This document shows, one piece after another, positions 22,898-33,926 of a stretch of 64,000 nucleotides of DNA. The notes below the pieces were generated by a model. That model made no database searches, was not told the origin of the DNA, and saw only the letters and a program-made list of their open reading frames with translations. Every line of letters starts with the position of its first letter. Positions within the stretch are counted from its first letter, which is position 1. The stretch covers positions 59,964,639 through 60,028,638 of the forward strand of contig NC_089220.1 of the NCBI RefSeq assembly GCF_963924675.1, read 5' to 3'. This DNA is from Phocoena phocoena (Eukaryota > Chordata > Mammalia > Artiodactyla > Phocoenidae). The position numbers and the translations under genes were made by a program.

Positions 22898-23407
22898 CTA
22901 AAAAAATGCAACAGATTTTTGTATGTTGATTTTGTATTCTGCAACTTTAATGAATTTGTTTATTAGTTTTAATAGTTTTTTGGTGGTATCTTTAGGATTT
23001 TCTATATATATCACATCATCTGCAAACAATGACAGTTTTACTTCTTCCTTTCCATTTTGGATGCCTTTTATTTCTTTGTCTTGCATAATTGCTCTAGCTA
23101 GGACATCAAATACTATGTTGAATAAAATTTGTGAGAGTGGACATCTTTGTCTTGTTTCTGATCTTAGAGGAAAAGCTTTCAGCTTTTCATCATTGAGTAT
23201 AATGTGGACTACAAGCTTGTCATATATAGCTTTTATTATGTTGTGATATGTTTCCTCTGTACTCACTTTGTTGAGAGTTCTTATCATAAATGGATGCTGG
23301 ATTTTTTCACATGTTTTTTCTGGATCTATTGAGATGATCATATGATTTTTATCCTTCATATTTTTAAGTGGTGTGTCATGTTGATTGCTTTGCAGATATT
23401 GAACCAT
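22898..23407 (-). pseudogene. L1 ORF2 reverse-transcriptase segment
   Basis: A 169-codon open stretch on the minus strand covers the heart of the RT domain. It includes [20 protein letters not shown], the downstream [18 protein letters not shown] block, and the catalytic FADD box in [15 protein letters not shown]. The rest of ORF2 on both sides is frame-shifted, so this is a chance-preserved piece of a dead L1, not a gene. Confidence 0.82.
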
Positions 23408-23761
23408 CCTTGCATCCCTGGAATAAATCCCAATTGATCATGATGTACGATCCTTTTAATGTATTGTTGAATTTGGTTTGCTAATATTTTTTTGAGGATT
23501 TTTGCATGTATGTTTATTGGGGATATTGGCCTGTACTTTTTCTTCTTATGGCATCCTTGTCTGGTTTTGATATCAGGGTAATTCTGGCCTCATAGAATGT
23601 ATTTGGAAGTGTTTCCTCCTCTTGTATTTTTTTGGAAAAGTTTGAGAAGGATTGATGTTAGTTTTTTAAAAATATTTGGTAGACTTCTTCTGTGAAGCCG
23701 TCTGGTTCTGGATTTTTGTTTCTTGGAAGGTTTTTGATTACTGATTCAGTCTCCTTACTAG

Positions 23762-24101
23762 TGTTGACCTGAAAAGATAGGTTACCAATTATTTCTCCAG
23801 AAAAGATTCTCTTTTTAAGGATCAATAAAGAATTGCAATTAGGTGTCTGCAACCCCGGTAAGCCACATTGCAAGTCTCTACATGGCAAGAGAAGGGGAAC
23901 ACTTTTATAAGAGAGAAATGGAGGTTGGGATAACTATAGTAAACAGAGTCCATGGCTTTTCATTGCCTGAGTCCTTGCCAGGAAAGAAGAAAAGTCTTTT
24001 GCCTTCCTGTAGGGCTCTGCTGTCATCACAGGGCGCAAGAACTCTCCATTCAGGTCTCCCAACTCTACTTAATTGAGGTTTCTGTTAATTGATTTTTTAC
24101 A
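23762..24101 (-). mobile_element. Probable 3' LTR of the class I endogenous retrovirus
   Basis: The block starts with TG ('tgttgacctg') at the point where L1 homology ends. It ends with CA ('tttttaca') beside a purine-rich tract on the minus strand. It contains a minus-strand TATAAAA. The size (340 bp), position downstream of integrase, and terminal TG...CA support an LTR. No second copy is in the window to confirm it, and no canonical AATAAA is seen on the minus strand. Confidence 0.52.
23901..23911 (-). promoter_or_regulatory. TATA box of the retroviral LTR
   Basis: Read on the minus strand as 'tcttataaaagt', about 190 bp in from the U3 end. This is a plausible U3 promoter for a 340-bp LTR. 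It is inferred from position and motif only. Confidence 0.38.
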
Positions 24102-24113
24102 TTTCCCTCTCTT
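24102..24113 (-). other. Polypurine tract next to the LTR
   Basis: On the minus strand the 12 bases read 'aagagagggaaa', immediately before the TGT that opens the LTR. This is the primer site for plus-strand DNA in retroviruses and supports the LTR boundary. Confidence 0.45.
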
Positions 24114-24521
24114 GATCAAGCTCTTTCTCTGAAAGCATTGCTGATCAAGAGTCAGGTCTTCTAGTGTTAGCAACTTTTCGTCCCTCAAGGTTAGGAGGAC
24201 CTTTCTTGGATGTAGGGTCTCATGTTGGAGGGAAAGTACACAGATTGGAAACCAATTAAAGTCACATTTAAGGAACAAGGAGGGTTAGGAGGGAAAACTC
24301 TCAGACACTTCTTATCTAAAGTCCATGTGTTATCATTGACATTAGAGAGCATCTAAAGTGTTTTTCCATCATCAAAGATTTGGTGACAGACTTCCCACAG
24401 ACATGGTCTGGCTGTCTTGAGAAAGCTGTCTCATCAGATGTTGTCTGCTTCAGTTCCAGGAAATCTTTACTTTCGGGTTACCAAAAGATATGCAGGTCGA
24501 GTCTGGGTTCAGTGCTTTCTC
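24114..24521. other. Short spacer between integrase and LTR; no env recognised
   Basis: Only about 400 bp separate the polypurine tract from the integrase end. Env normally needs well over 1.5 kb. I see no envelope motif in any frame, so env was deleted or lost before or after insertion. Confidence 0.5.
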
Positions 24522-25425
24522 TTAGTATGTCACATTAATCCAGGAGTCTATTCCTTGGAATTTGATGGCACAAGGTTTGGTTAGCAGTACTTGGTAGGGT
24601 CCTTTCCAAAGAGTTTGAATAGAGTTCTTCTGGGGGTGTTCTTCCAATAGATGAATCTCTAGGTTGCAGGATGTGATGCTTAAGGTCTTTTTTTCCTGAG
24701 GGTGTACTGTCAAAATATGTTTATTTTTAGTAGAAGCAATTAGGCCTTTATAATATTGGAGTATCTCTCCTTTTATCAGCTGTGGGTCAAAAGAAGCAAG
24801 AGCCAAGTGCATTGGGCATCCTGTGACTGTCTGAAAGGGTGAGAGTTTGTGAAGTCCGAAGAGGTGGGTCTGGGATTTAGAAGAACCAGTGGCAATGCTT
24901 TTGACCAAGGTATTGGGAGTGCATCTACAAATTTTGCCAACTGAGTCTTAGTGATGCTGTTAATGTGTTCAGTTAAACCAGAGGATTGGAGATGGTAAGC
25001 ACAGTGAAAGTGTCGTAGAACCGGGAAAAAGCACAGGCTTTTGAAACACTTGGCCAGTAAAATGGGTTCCTAGATGACTATGAAGTTTGAGAGAAGTTCC
25101 CCAAGTAGGGATAATCTTTTCCAAAAGGACTTTAGCCACTGAGGAGGCAGTAGCCTGTCTGCAAAGGAAGACTTCAGTCCAGTGTGAAAACACACAGACC
25201 ATGATAAAAACGTATTTATATCCATTAGATGTAGAGTTGTGTGAAATCCATTTTCCAGACCTTGAATTATCTATTAGGCAGTTTAAGATGTCTGTGAGCA
25301 GTAAGAACAGGCTTCCCTGGACAAGTGGGACAAGTGAGGTAGGCACTTTCTGTGGCCTTTTTAATGTTTCCTCACCAATATTGATTCATGAAGGCTATAA
25401 TTTTGTCAGTAGATCAATGATTTAA
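24522..25425 (-). pseudogene. Retroviral integrase remnant (class I ERV pol)
   Basis: Two minus-strand frames carry integrase-type sequence. 24,969-25,346 covers the catalytic core (YVFIMVCVFSHWTEVF, then SVAKVLLEKIIPTWG and GTHFTGQVF). 24,522-24,908 covers the C-terminal part (KGPYQVLLTKPCAIKFQG). Integrase inserts viral DNA into the chromosome using a D,D-35-E triad. Here both positions where the aspartates are expected look substituted (VCVFSHW; HSHLGTHF), and the frames are offset. It is dead. The similarity pattern fits gammaretrovirus-like ERVs. Confidence 0.78.
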
Positions 25426-25606
25426 TGCATGTATAGTGGTGAGGAGTGGGAAATTAAGTCTCTTGGACTTAATTTCTGGGTCCAAGGACTGGGTTCTTAT
25501 TTAGTCCAAAACAGAGCTTTCCCTTTTTATCAAAAAAACAATTGTTGAATTGTTTTATCTTTTGTTTTCCCATCTTGTTTTTCCTTTTCTGAGGCCAATT
25601 ATTGGG

Positions 25607-26274
25607 CTAGTTTTTTTCTAAATTATCATTTTGGGAAATATTCCTTTGGACCATGACAGAAGTTTGGCTTCCATTGGTTCCTTTAAGGTCAGCATTTCTT
25701 ACAGAAATGTCAGCAAGGTGATTTCCCTTAGCTTCCAGGGAGTCAAGATTAGAATGCCCTGGAATCTTAATAATAGCTAAAGTGACAGGTAAAAGGATGC
25801 CATTCAATAATTTCTGAACACAGGGACCATTTTTAATTGTGTTTCCACTGGAAGTAAGGAAGCCACATCATTTCCACAGCATTTCAGAATCATGAGCAAC
25901 TCCAAAAGCATATCTACTATCAGTATTAATATTGACAATTTTGTCCTTGGCCAAAGTACAAGCCTTTGTAAGGGTGTATAATTCAGCTTGTTGGGCCAGA
26001 GTAGCCATAGGTAAAGGTGCTGACTTGACAACATCAAAAGGAGTTGCAATAGCATACCCAGCACAGTATTTGCCATTGTCATCTTTAAATAAGAACCATC
26101 AGTGAACAATGAGCAGTCAGTGTTACACAGTGGAATTTCCTGTAGATCATTATGAGGAGGTGGTCCATCAGCATTAAGCAGTCCTGAGGTATTTTGTTGG
26201 TGACAGAGGGGGAGAAGAGTAGCCAGGTTAAGGTTATTACAACATAAATGAGTTATGTGAGGATCCTTTAACAA
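25607..26274 (-). pseudogene. Retroviral RNase H remnant
   Basis: The minus-strand frame 25,804-26,274 contains FTDGSY (codons at 26,089-26,106), the first catalytic aspartate motif of retroviral RNase H. The frame 25,607-25,807 continues with the linker toward integrase (PGHSNLDSLEAKGNHLAD). RNase H degrades the RNA of the RNA-DNA hybrid. Frameshifts between blocks make it non-functional. Order along the minus strand (RT, RNase H, integrase) is normal for pol. Confidence 0.75.
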
Positions 26275-27613
26275 AGGGCGAGGCAGCTGACTGAGAAGTG
26301 TTGAGTGAGATGAGAATTCAGGAGGGCTTCTACTGCATGAGGTACAAAAATGGTTAAAGGGGATCCCACAATGATTTTCTTAGTCACCCTAACCAAAAGG
26401 TTAGTGGCTGTAATGGCTCTAAGGAAAGGGGGTGTCCCTGTGCCACAGAACAGTTGCTGACTACAGTACCCTATGGGTCGATAGTGATCCGCGTGTTGGG
26501 GTGAGTACCCGAAGGACATTTGTTTCCCTTTCATATACAAAAGGGAATCTGATAATTGGGATGCCCAAGGACAGGTGGGTTCATCAAACTCTACTTTAAG
26601 GCCTTGGAAGCTTTCCTCCAGTTCTTCCCATAAAATTGGGTCAGGGTTTTTATTGCTGAGTAAAACTTATAGAGGTTTGGCCATAAGAGAGAAATTTGGA
26701 ATCCAATTTTTGCAATAACCAATTAGCTTGAGGAACCCTTGCAGTTGGTTCTTAGTTTTGGGTTTTAGGAAACGTAGGACACTAGGAAGTCTATCTGATC
26801 TAGGTGTGGCCCTTGCTCTTATATCAGATGCCCTAAATATCAAACCTGGGTTTGGGCAAACTGTAGTTTTTCTTTGGTGACCTTTTGTCCCATTAAGGCA
26901 TAAATCAACTACAGTAAAGAATTTACTTTCAGTGGGAATGGATGTTAACAATGTATGAGGGTTAGGAACAGCAAGGCTTCAAAGGATAACAATGTTGTTT
27001 ATTGCTTGGAGGTCCTGGACAAACTGCCACCCTTGCCTCTTAGGTTTTCACATGAGGCCTTGAGTCTTATAATCTTCTATCATGGGCTTTACGCCTTGAA
27101 GGACTTCTTATAGGTCATTTATTAATTCGTTGAAGAGGTTTTAAGGGGTCTACTTGAATTTTTTTTGTTGTTGTTGTTGCGGTATGCGGGCCTCTCACTG
27201 CTGCAGCCTCTCCCGTTGCGGAGCACAGGCTCCAGACGCGCAGGCTCAGTGGCCATGGCTCATGGGCCCAGCCGCTCCGTGGCATGCGGGATCCTCCCGG
27301 ACCGGGGCACGAACCCGCATCCTCCGCATCGGCAGGCGGACTCCCAACCAGTGCGCCACCAGGGAAGCCCGGTCTACTTGAATTTTGATGGGAGGTGTGC
27401 TGTGAATTTTGCCAGCATCAGTTGGAGATTTTGCCCATAAGGAAAGTGGTAGCTCGTTCAATAGGGACAAATGATCAGTGTTTCCAGAATCTGCTCTAGT
27501 AGAGATTTATTTGTTCAGAGATGGAAAAAATAAAAGATGTCAAAGGGTCATTTAATTCACCTGGTGGAATACTTTGATGACTACTATCAATTTCTAGAAT
27601 TATTTCCTTTTCT
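26275..27613 (-). pseudogene. Retroviral protease/RT remnant, interrupted by a SINE
   Basis: 26,667-26,951 shows an RT block (SKFFTVVDLC) that jumps quickly to the distal RT region (KNQLQGFLKLIGYCKNWIP). The segment carrying the polymerase active site is therefore deleted. 26,268-26,540 holds the connection region (PIGYCSQQL). 27,387-27,613 is the N-terminal side, running into the assembly gap. A CHR SINE sits at 27,163-27,370. The deletion alone abolishes polymerase function. Confidence 0.7.
27147..27386 (-). mobile_element. CHR-type SINE, short subtype, with perfect 16-bp TSD, inside the provirus
   Basis: 'ggtctacttgaatttt' is present at 27,147-27,162 and at 27,371-27,386. The body has a T/GTT-rich tail on the left and 'gcgccaccagggaagccc' on the right. 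The perfect TSD and intact CpGs suggest a fairly recent event, later than the provirus. Confidence 0.94.
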
Positions 27614-27813
27614 NNNNNNNNNNNNNNNNNNNNNNNNNNNNNNNNNNNNNNNNNNNNNNNNNNNNNNNNNNNNNNNNNNNNNNNNNNNNNNNNNNNNNNN
27701 NNNNNNNNNNNNNNNNNNNNNNNNNNNNNNNNNNNNNNNNNNNNNNNNNNNNNNNNNNNNNNNNNNNNNNNNNNNNNNNNNNNNNNNNNNNNNNNNNNNN
27801 NNNNNNNNNNNNN
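27614..27813. other. Assembly gap (200 N)
   Basis: Exactly 200 N, probably a placeholder of fixed length. The true size is unknown. Open frames that run through it are artefacts. Confidence 0.99.
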
Positions 27814-27948
27814 CAATGAGAAGCCCGTACACTGCAACAAAGAATAGCCTCCACTTGCTGCAACTAGAGAAAGCCCGTGCACAACAATGAAGACCCAATG
27901 CATCGAAAAATAAATAAAATTTAAAAATAAATAAATAAAATTAAAACT
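27814..27948 (+). mobile_element. 3' part of a CHR-type SINE (long subtype), sense, cut by the gap
   Basis: 'aactagagaaagcccgtgcac', then 'gaagacccaatgcatcg' and an A-rich tail of AAAT units ('aaaataaataaa'). This is the plus-strand version of the SINE 3' region seen reversed at 21,006 and 60,295. The head and the left TSD lie in the gap. It is the only plus-strand SINE in the window. Confidence 0.82.
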
Positions 27949-28690
27949 CCTTGGGTGGAATCATCGTCTGAATTTTCATTAAAAAACATTCTGATGTTTT
28001 TGTAATAATGATGAGAAGTTGATCATCAGATTTTTGTGTACAAGCCTGAATTTTGTTCCAATTAACAGATTTTGGAGTAGCCCTAGGAATTGCTTGATGA
28101 AGTTGCCTAGCAATTGCCTGAGCCTGAATATATAATATGTTAGGGGGCTGGTCTCCCAGTTGTAATTCTAGAGACCTTTCTAGACTTTCCCAGTTAGTGG
28201 TTTTCATATAATGCTGGGCCTGGCCTTCCCCAAGAAGCATATGAATTAGCTGATATAAGTCAGAGAAACCAGTCTGATAAGTTCGAATGACTATATTAAA
28301 TTCCTCAGCAAATCTCTGAGGCTTTGGTACTTTGGGAAAATCTTTGACTATGGCTTGCAGTTCGACTTTAGTCCAGGGGGTAGAAAAATTAAAGGTTTAA
28401 CCTCTGGATCCTTGGAAGGCTTAATTTTTAAAGCAACAGATTCTGATAGGTTCAGAGGAAAAGGGAGTGGGAAGAGTTTCAGAGAAAAGGGGAAGTTTGG
28501 TGAGAGAATTAGTATGAAAGATTTGAAGGTATAGTGGAGACAGGTGGTATAATAGGGAAGGAGGAAGATGGCACCAAAAGTGGAGTTTGGCCACAAGGAG
28601 CCAAGCCAAGGGAGGGAGAAAAGATGGCACCACCACACAGCCTGAGACAAAGAAGCCAAGGAAGAAGAGCCTGAGGTAGACATTCATCTT
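27949..28690 (-). pseudogene. Retroviral gag remnant
   Basis: Minus-strand frames 27,941-28,240 and 28,348-28,683 lie upstream of pol in the expected gag position. The first has capsid-like text (GEGQAQHYMKTTNWESLE; PKSVNWNKIQACTQKSDD), the kind seen in class I ERV capsids. The second is proline-rich, as in matrix/p12. Gag forms the particle shell. It is broken by frameshifts and by the SINE and gap. No 5' LTR or primer-binding site follows to the right, because an L1 starts at about 28,770. Confidence 0.6.
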
Positions 28691-29265
28691 GCTTTAATCA
28701 TTTGTTTGCCTCAGTTAATCTTAAATTCTTATTTTTCATAGAGGCAATTTTATTTTCTCATTTTTTTCTGTTTTGATTTTTTAAAAACATCTTTATTAGA
28801 GTATAATTGCTTTACAGTGATGTGTTAGTTTCTGCTTTATAACAAAGTGAATCAGTTATACATATACATATGTCCCCATATCTCTTCCCTCTTGCATCTC
28901 CCTCCAGCCCTCCCTATCCTACCCCTCTAGGTGGTCACAAAGCACTGAGCTGATCTCCCTGTGCTATGCGGCTGCTTCCCACTAGCTACCTGTTTTACAT
29001 TTGGTAGTGTATATATGTCCATGCCACTCTCTCCCTTTGTCACAGCTTATGCTTCCCCCTCCCCGTATCCTCAAGTCCATTGTCTAGTAGGTCTGAGTCT
29101 TTATTCCCATCTTGCCCCTGGGTTATTCATGACCTGTATTTTTTTTTAAATTCCATTTATATGTGTTAGCATACGATATTTGTTTTTCTCTTACTGACTT
29201 ACTTCACTCTATATGAAACACCCTAGGTCGATTCACCTCAATACAAATAACTCAACTTTGTTTCT

Positions 29266-29796
29266 TTATATGGCTGAGTAATATTCCATTGTATACAGGT
29301 GCCACATCTTCTTTATCCATTCATCTGTCGATGGACACTTAGGTTGCTTCCATGTCCTGGCTATTGTAAATAGAGCTGCAATGAACATTGTGGTACATGA
29401 CTCTTTTTGAATTATGGTTTTCTCAGGGTATATGCCCAGTAGTGGGATTGCTGGGTCGTATGGTAGTTCTAGTTGTAGTTTTTTAAGGAACCTCCATACT
29501 GTTCTCCATAGTGGCTGTATCAATTTACATTCCCACCAACAGTGCAAGAGTGTTCCCTTTTCTCCACACCCTCTCCAGCATTTATTGTTTCTAGATTTTT
29601 TGAGGATGGCCATTCTGACCGGTGTGAGGAGATACCTCATTGTAGTTTTAATTTGCACTTCTCTAATGATTAATGATGTTGAGCATTGTTTCATGTGTTC
29701 GTTGGCAATCTGTATATCTTCTTTGGAGAAATGTTTATTTAGGTCTTCTGCACATTTTTGGATTGGGTTGTTTGTTTTTTTGATATTGAGCTGCAT
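29266..29796 (-). pseudogene. L1 ORF2 C-terminal segment with intact zinc-knuckle-like motif
   Basis: A 176-codon frame covers the ORF2 C-terminus. The cysteine-rich block [20 protein letters not shown] keeps its C-x3-C-x7-H-x4-C spacing, the conserved motif of L1 ORF2. The frame then continues to TMEYYSAI near the ORF2 end. It is part of a truncated, dead L1. Confidence 0.82.
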
Positions 29797-31802
29797 GAGC
29801 TACTTGTAAATTTTGGATATCAATGCTTTGTAAGTTGCTTCATTTGCAAACATTTTCTCCCATTCTGAGGGTTGTCCTTTCGTCTTGTTTATGGTTCCCT
29901 TAGCTGTGCAAAAGCTTTTAAGTTTCATTAGGTCGCATTTGTTTACTTTTGTTTTTATTTCCCTTTCTCTAGGAGGTGGGTCAAAAAGGATCTTGCTGTG
30001 ATTTATGTCATAGAGTGTTCTGCCTATGTTTTCCTCTAAGAGTTTGATAATGTCTCGCCTTACGTTTAGGTCTTTAATCCATTTTGAGTTTATTTTTGTG
30101 TATGGTGTTAGGGAGTGTTCTAATATCATTCTTTTACATGTAGCTGTCCAGTTTTCCCAGCACCACTTATTGAAGAGGCTGTTTTTTCTCCACTGTATAT
30201 TCTTGTCTCCTTTATCAAAGATAAGGTGACCATATGTGCATGGGTTTATCTCTGAGCTTTCTATCCTGTTCCATTGATCTATCTTTCTGTTTTTGTGCCA
30301 GTACCATACTGTCTTGATTACTGTAGCTTTGTAGTAGTCTGAAGTCAGGGAGCCTGATTCCTCCAGCTCTGTTTCTCTTTCTCAAGATTGCTTTGGCTAT
30401 TCAGGGTCTTTTGTGTTTCCATACAAATTGTGAATTTTTTTGTTCTAGTTCTGTGAAAAATGCCAGTGGTAGTTTGATAGGGATTGCATTGAATCTGTAG
30501 ATTGCTTTGGGTAGTAGAGTCATTTTCACAATGTTGATTCTTCCAATCGAAGAACATGGTATATCTCTCCATCTATTTGTATCATCCTTAATTTATTTCA
30601 TCAGTGTCTTATAGTTTTCTGCATACAGGTCTTTTGTCTCTTAGGGAGGTTTGTTCGTAGATGTTTTTATTCTTTTTGTTGCAATGGTAAATGGAAGTAT
30701 TTTCTTAATTTCACTTTCAGAGTGTTCATCATTAGTGTATAGGAATGCAAGAGATTTCTCTGCATTAGTTTTGTATCCTGCTACTTTACCAAATTCATTG
30801 ATTAGCTGTAGTAGTTTTCTGGTAGCATCATTAGGATTCTTTATGTATAGTATCATGTCATTGCAAACAGTGACAGCTTTACTTCTTCCTTTCCGATTTG
30901 GATTCCTTTTATTTCTTTTTCTTCTCTGATTGCTGTGGCTAAAACTTCCAAAAGTATGTTGAATAATAGTGGTGAGAGTGGACAACCTTGTCTTGTTCCT
31001 GATATTAGAGGAAATGGTTTCAGTGTTTCACCATTGAGAACGATGTTGGCTGTGGGTTTGTCATATATGGCCTTTATTATGTTGAGGTAAGTTCCCTCTA
31101 GGACTACTTCTGGAGGGTGTTTAGCTTAAATGGGTGTTGAATTTTGTCGCAAGCTTTTTCTGCATCTATTGAGATGATCATATGGTTTTTCTCCTTCTAT
31201 TTGTTAATATGTTTTATCATATTGATTGATTTGCATATATTGAAGAATTCTTGCATTCCTGGGATAAACCCCACTTGATCATGGTGTACGATCCTTTTAA
31301 TGTGCTGTTGGATTCTGTATGCTAGTATTTTGTTGAGGATTTTTGTGTCTGTGTTCATCAGTGATATTGGCCTGTAGTTTTCTTTCTTTGTGACATTTTT
31401 GTCTGGTTTTGGTAACAGGGGGATGGTGGCCTCGTAGAATGAGTTTGGCACTGTTCCTTCCTCTGCTATACTTTGGAAAATTTTGAGAAGGATAGGTGTT
31501 AGCTTTCATCTAAATGTTTGATAGAAGTCGCCTGTGAAGCCAGTTGGTACTGGGCTTTTGTGTGTTGGAAGATTTTTAATCACAGTGTCAATTTCAGTGC
31601 TTGTGATTGGTCTGTTTATATTTTCTGTTTCTTCCTGGTTCAGTCTCAGAAGGTTGTGCTTTTCTAAGAATGTGTCCATTTCTTCCAGGTTGTCCATTTT
31701 ATTGGCATATAGTTGCTTCTAGTAATCTCTCATGATCCTTTGTATTTTTGCACTGTCAGTTGTTACTTCTCCTTTTTCATTTCTAACTCTATTGATTTAA
31801 GT

Positions 31803-32046
31803 CTTCCTTTTTTTCTTTTCTTTTCTTTTTTTTTTTTTAAGGTACGCGGGCCTCTCACTGCTGTGGCCTCTCCTGTTGTGGAGCACAGGCTCCAGACGTG
31901 CAGGCCCAGCATCCATGGCTCACGGGCCCAGCCGCTCTGCGGCATGCCGGGATCCTCCCAGACCGGGGCACAGACCCATGTCCCCTGTATTGGCAGGTGG
32001 ACTCCCAACCGCTGTGCCACCAGGGAAGCCCCTTCCTTTTTTTCTT
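31803..32046 (-). mobile_element. CHR-type SINE, short subtype, with perfect 15-bp TSD
   Basis: 'cttcctttttttctt' occurs at 31,803-31,817 and 32,032-32,046. Between them is a T/C-rich tail, then the SINE, ending 'gtgccaccagggaagcc'. It was inserted into the L1 ORF2, whose sequence resumes at 'gatgagtctggctaatg'. Confidence 0.93.
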
Positions 32047-33312
32047 GATGAGTCTGGCTAATGTTTTATCAGTTTTGCTTATCTTCTCCAAGAACCAGCT
32101 TTTAGTTTTATTGATCCTTGCTATTGTTTCGTTCATTTTGTTTTCATTTATTTCTGATCTGATCTTTATGATTTTTTTCCTTTTAACTTTGGGATTTTTT
32201 GTTCTTATTTCTCTACTTGCTTTAGGTGTAAGGTTAGGTTGTTTATTTGAGATGTTTCTTGTTTCTTGAGGTAGGATTGTATTTCTATAAACTTCCCTCT
32301 TAGAACAGCTTTTGCTGCATTCTGTAGGTTTTGGGTCATTGTGTTTTCATTTCATTTGTTTCTAGGTATTTTTTTGGTTTCCTCTTTGATTTATTCAGTG
32401 ATCTCTTGGTTATTAAGTAGTGTATTGTTTAGCCTCCATGTGTTTGTATTTTTTACAGATTTTTTCATGTAATTGGTATCTAGTTTCACAGCGTTGTGGT
32501 TGGAAACAATACATGATACGATTTCAATTTTCTTAAATTTACCAAGGCTTGATTTGTGACCCAAGATATGATCTATCCTGGAGAATGTTCCATGAGTAGT
32601 TGAGAAGAAAGTTTATTCTGTTGTTTTTGGATGGAGTGTCCTATAACTATCAATTAAGTCCATCTTGTTTAATGTACCGTTTAAAGCTTGTGTTTCCTTA
32701 TTTATTTTCATTTTGGATGATCTGTCCATTGGTGAAAGTGGGGTGTTAAAGTTCCCTACTATGATTGTGTTACTGTCATTTTCCCCTTTTATGGCTCTTA
32801 GTATTTGCCTTATGTATTGAGGTGCTTCTGTGTTGGGTTTATAAAGATTTACAATTGTTAAATCTTCTTGGATTGACCCTTGATTGTTATGTAGTGTCCT
32901 TCTTTGTCTCTTATAATAGTCTCTATTTTAAATTCTGTTTTGTCTGATATGAGAATTGCTCCTCCAGCTTTCTTTTGATTTCCATTTGCCTGGAAAACTA
33001 TTTCCATCCCCGCATTTTCAATATGTATGTGGCCCTAGGTCTGAAGTGGGTCTCTTGTAAACAGCATATGTATGGGTTTTGTTTTTGTATCCATTCAGCC
33101 AGTCTGTGTCTTTTGGTTGGAACATTTAATCCATTTATAATTAAGGTAATTATTGGTATATATGTCCCTATTGCCATTTTCTTAATTGTTTTGGGTTTGT
33201 TTTTGTAGGTCTTTTCTTTCTCTTGTGTTTCCTGCCTAGAGAAGTTCCTTTAGCATTTGTTGTAAAGATGTTTTGGTGGTGCTGAATTCTCTTAACTTTT
33301 GCTTGTCTGTAA

Positions 33313-33926
33313 TTTTTTTCTAAACACCTTTATTGGAGTATAATTGCTGTACAGTGGTTGTTAGTTTCTGCTGTATAACAAAGTGAATCAGCTATACATA
33401 AACATATATCCCCTATTTCCTCCCTCTGCAATCTCCCTCCCACCCTACCTTTCCCAACCCTCTAGGTGGACACAAAGAACCGAGCTGATCTCCTTGTTTT
33501 ATGTGGCTGCTTCTCACTAGCTATCTGTTTTACATTTGCTAGCGTATATATGTCCATGCCACTCTCTCACTTTGTCCCAGCTTACCGTTCCCTGTCCCCA
33601 TGTCCTCAGGTCCATTCTCTACATCTCTGTCTTTATTCCTGTCCTGCCCCTAGGTTTTTCAGAACCATTTTATTTTTTAGATGCCATATATATTTGTTAG
33701 CCTACGCTATTTGTTTTTCTCTTTCTGACTTACCTCACTGTGTGTGACAGTATCTAGGTCCATAACCTCACTATAAATAACTCAATTTCATTTTTTTTAT
33801 GGTGGGTAATATTCCATTGTATATATGTGCCACATCTTTGTCCATTCATCTGTTGCTGGACACTTAGGGTGCTTCCATGTCCTGGTTATTGTAAATAGAG
33901 CTGCAATGAACATTGTTGTACATGAC
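33313..33926 (-). mobile_element. 5'-truncated L1 3' end (antisense)
   Basis: A new L1 3' terminus ('tttttttctaaacacctttattggagtataattg') begins directly where the preceding L1 is cut off. It runs to 'cattgttgtacatgac' and is followed by a 16-T run. About 610 bp. Confidence 0.82.

Larger units (their letters stand above)
20640..23761 (-). mobile_element. Old L1MA-like element, 5' truncated, antisense
   Basis: The 3'UTR begins 'aaattgaggtatagttgacatataac'. The element then runs through the ORF2 C-terminus (21.3-21.9 kb), RT (22.9-23.4 kb) and up to the RT N-terminal part near 23,760, where the retroviral LTR starts. A long CHR SINE splits the 3'UTR. Either the provirus landed in it or the L1 was already truncated here. 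Confidence 0.8.
28766..33312 (-). mobile_element. Long 5'-truncated L1 (about 4.3 kb without its SINE), antisense
   Basis: Starts 'gattttttaaaaacatctttattagagtataattg' (3' end reversed). It runs through all of ORF2 and ends in the ORF1 3' region near 33,300 ('gctgaattctcttaacttttgcttgtctgtaa'). The RT active-site codons are damaged: 'gtcattgcaaac' at about 30,858 lacks one base relative to the intact 'gtcatctgcaaac' in the copy at 38.2 kb. Other frameshifts are present, and a CHR SINE splits it at 31,818. Confidence 0.87.

Noticed and set aside
22898..23407. A reverse transcriptase with intact FADD considered as a domesticated gene
   Set aside because: It is embedded in a collinear dead L1 with stops on both sides, and no start codon context or promoter is seen.
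27496..27903. Long open frames running across the N gap
   Set aside because: They contain 60-100 unknown residues from the Ns and are artefacts.
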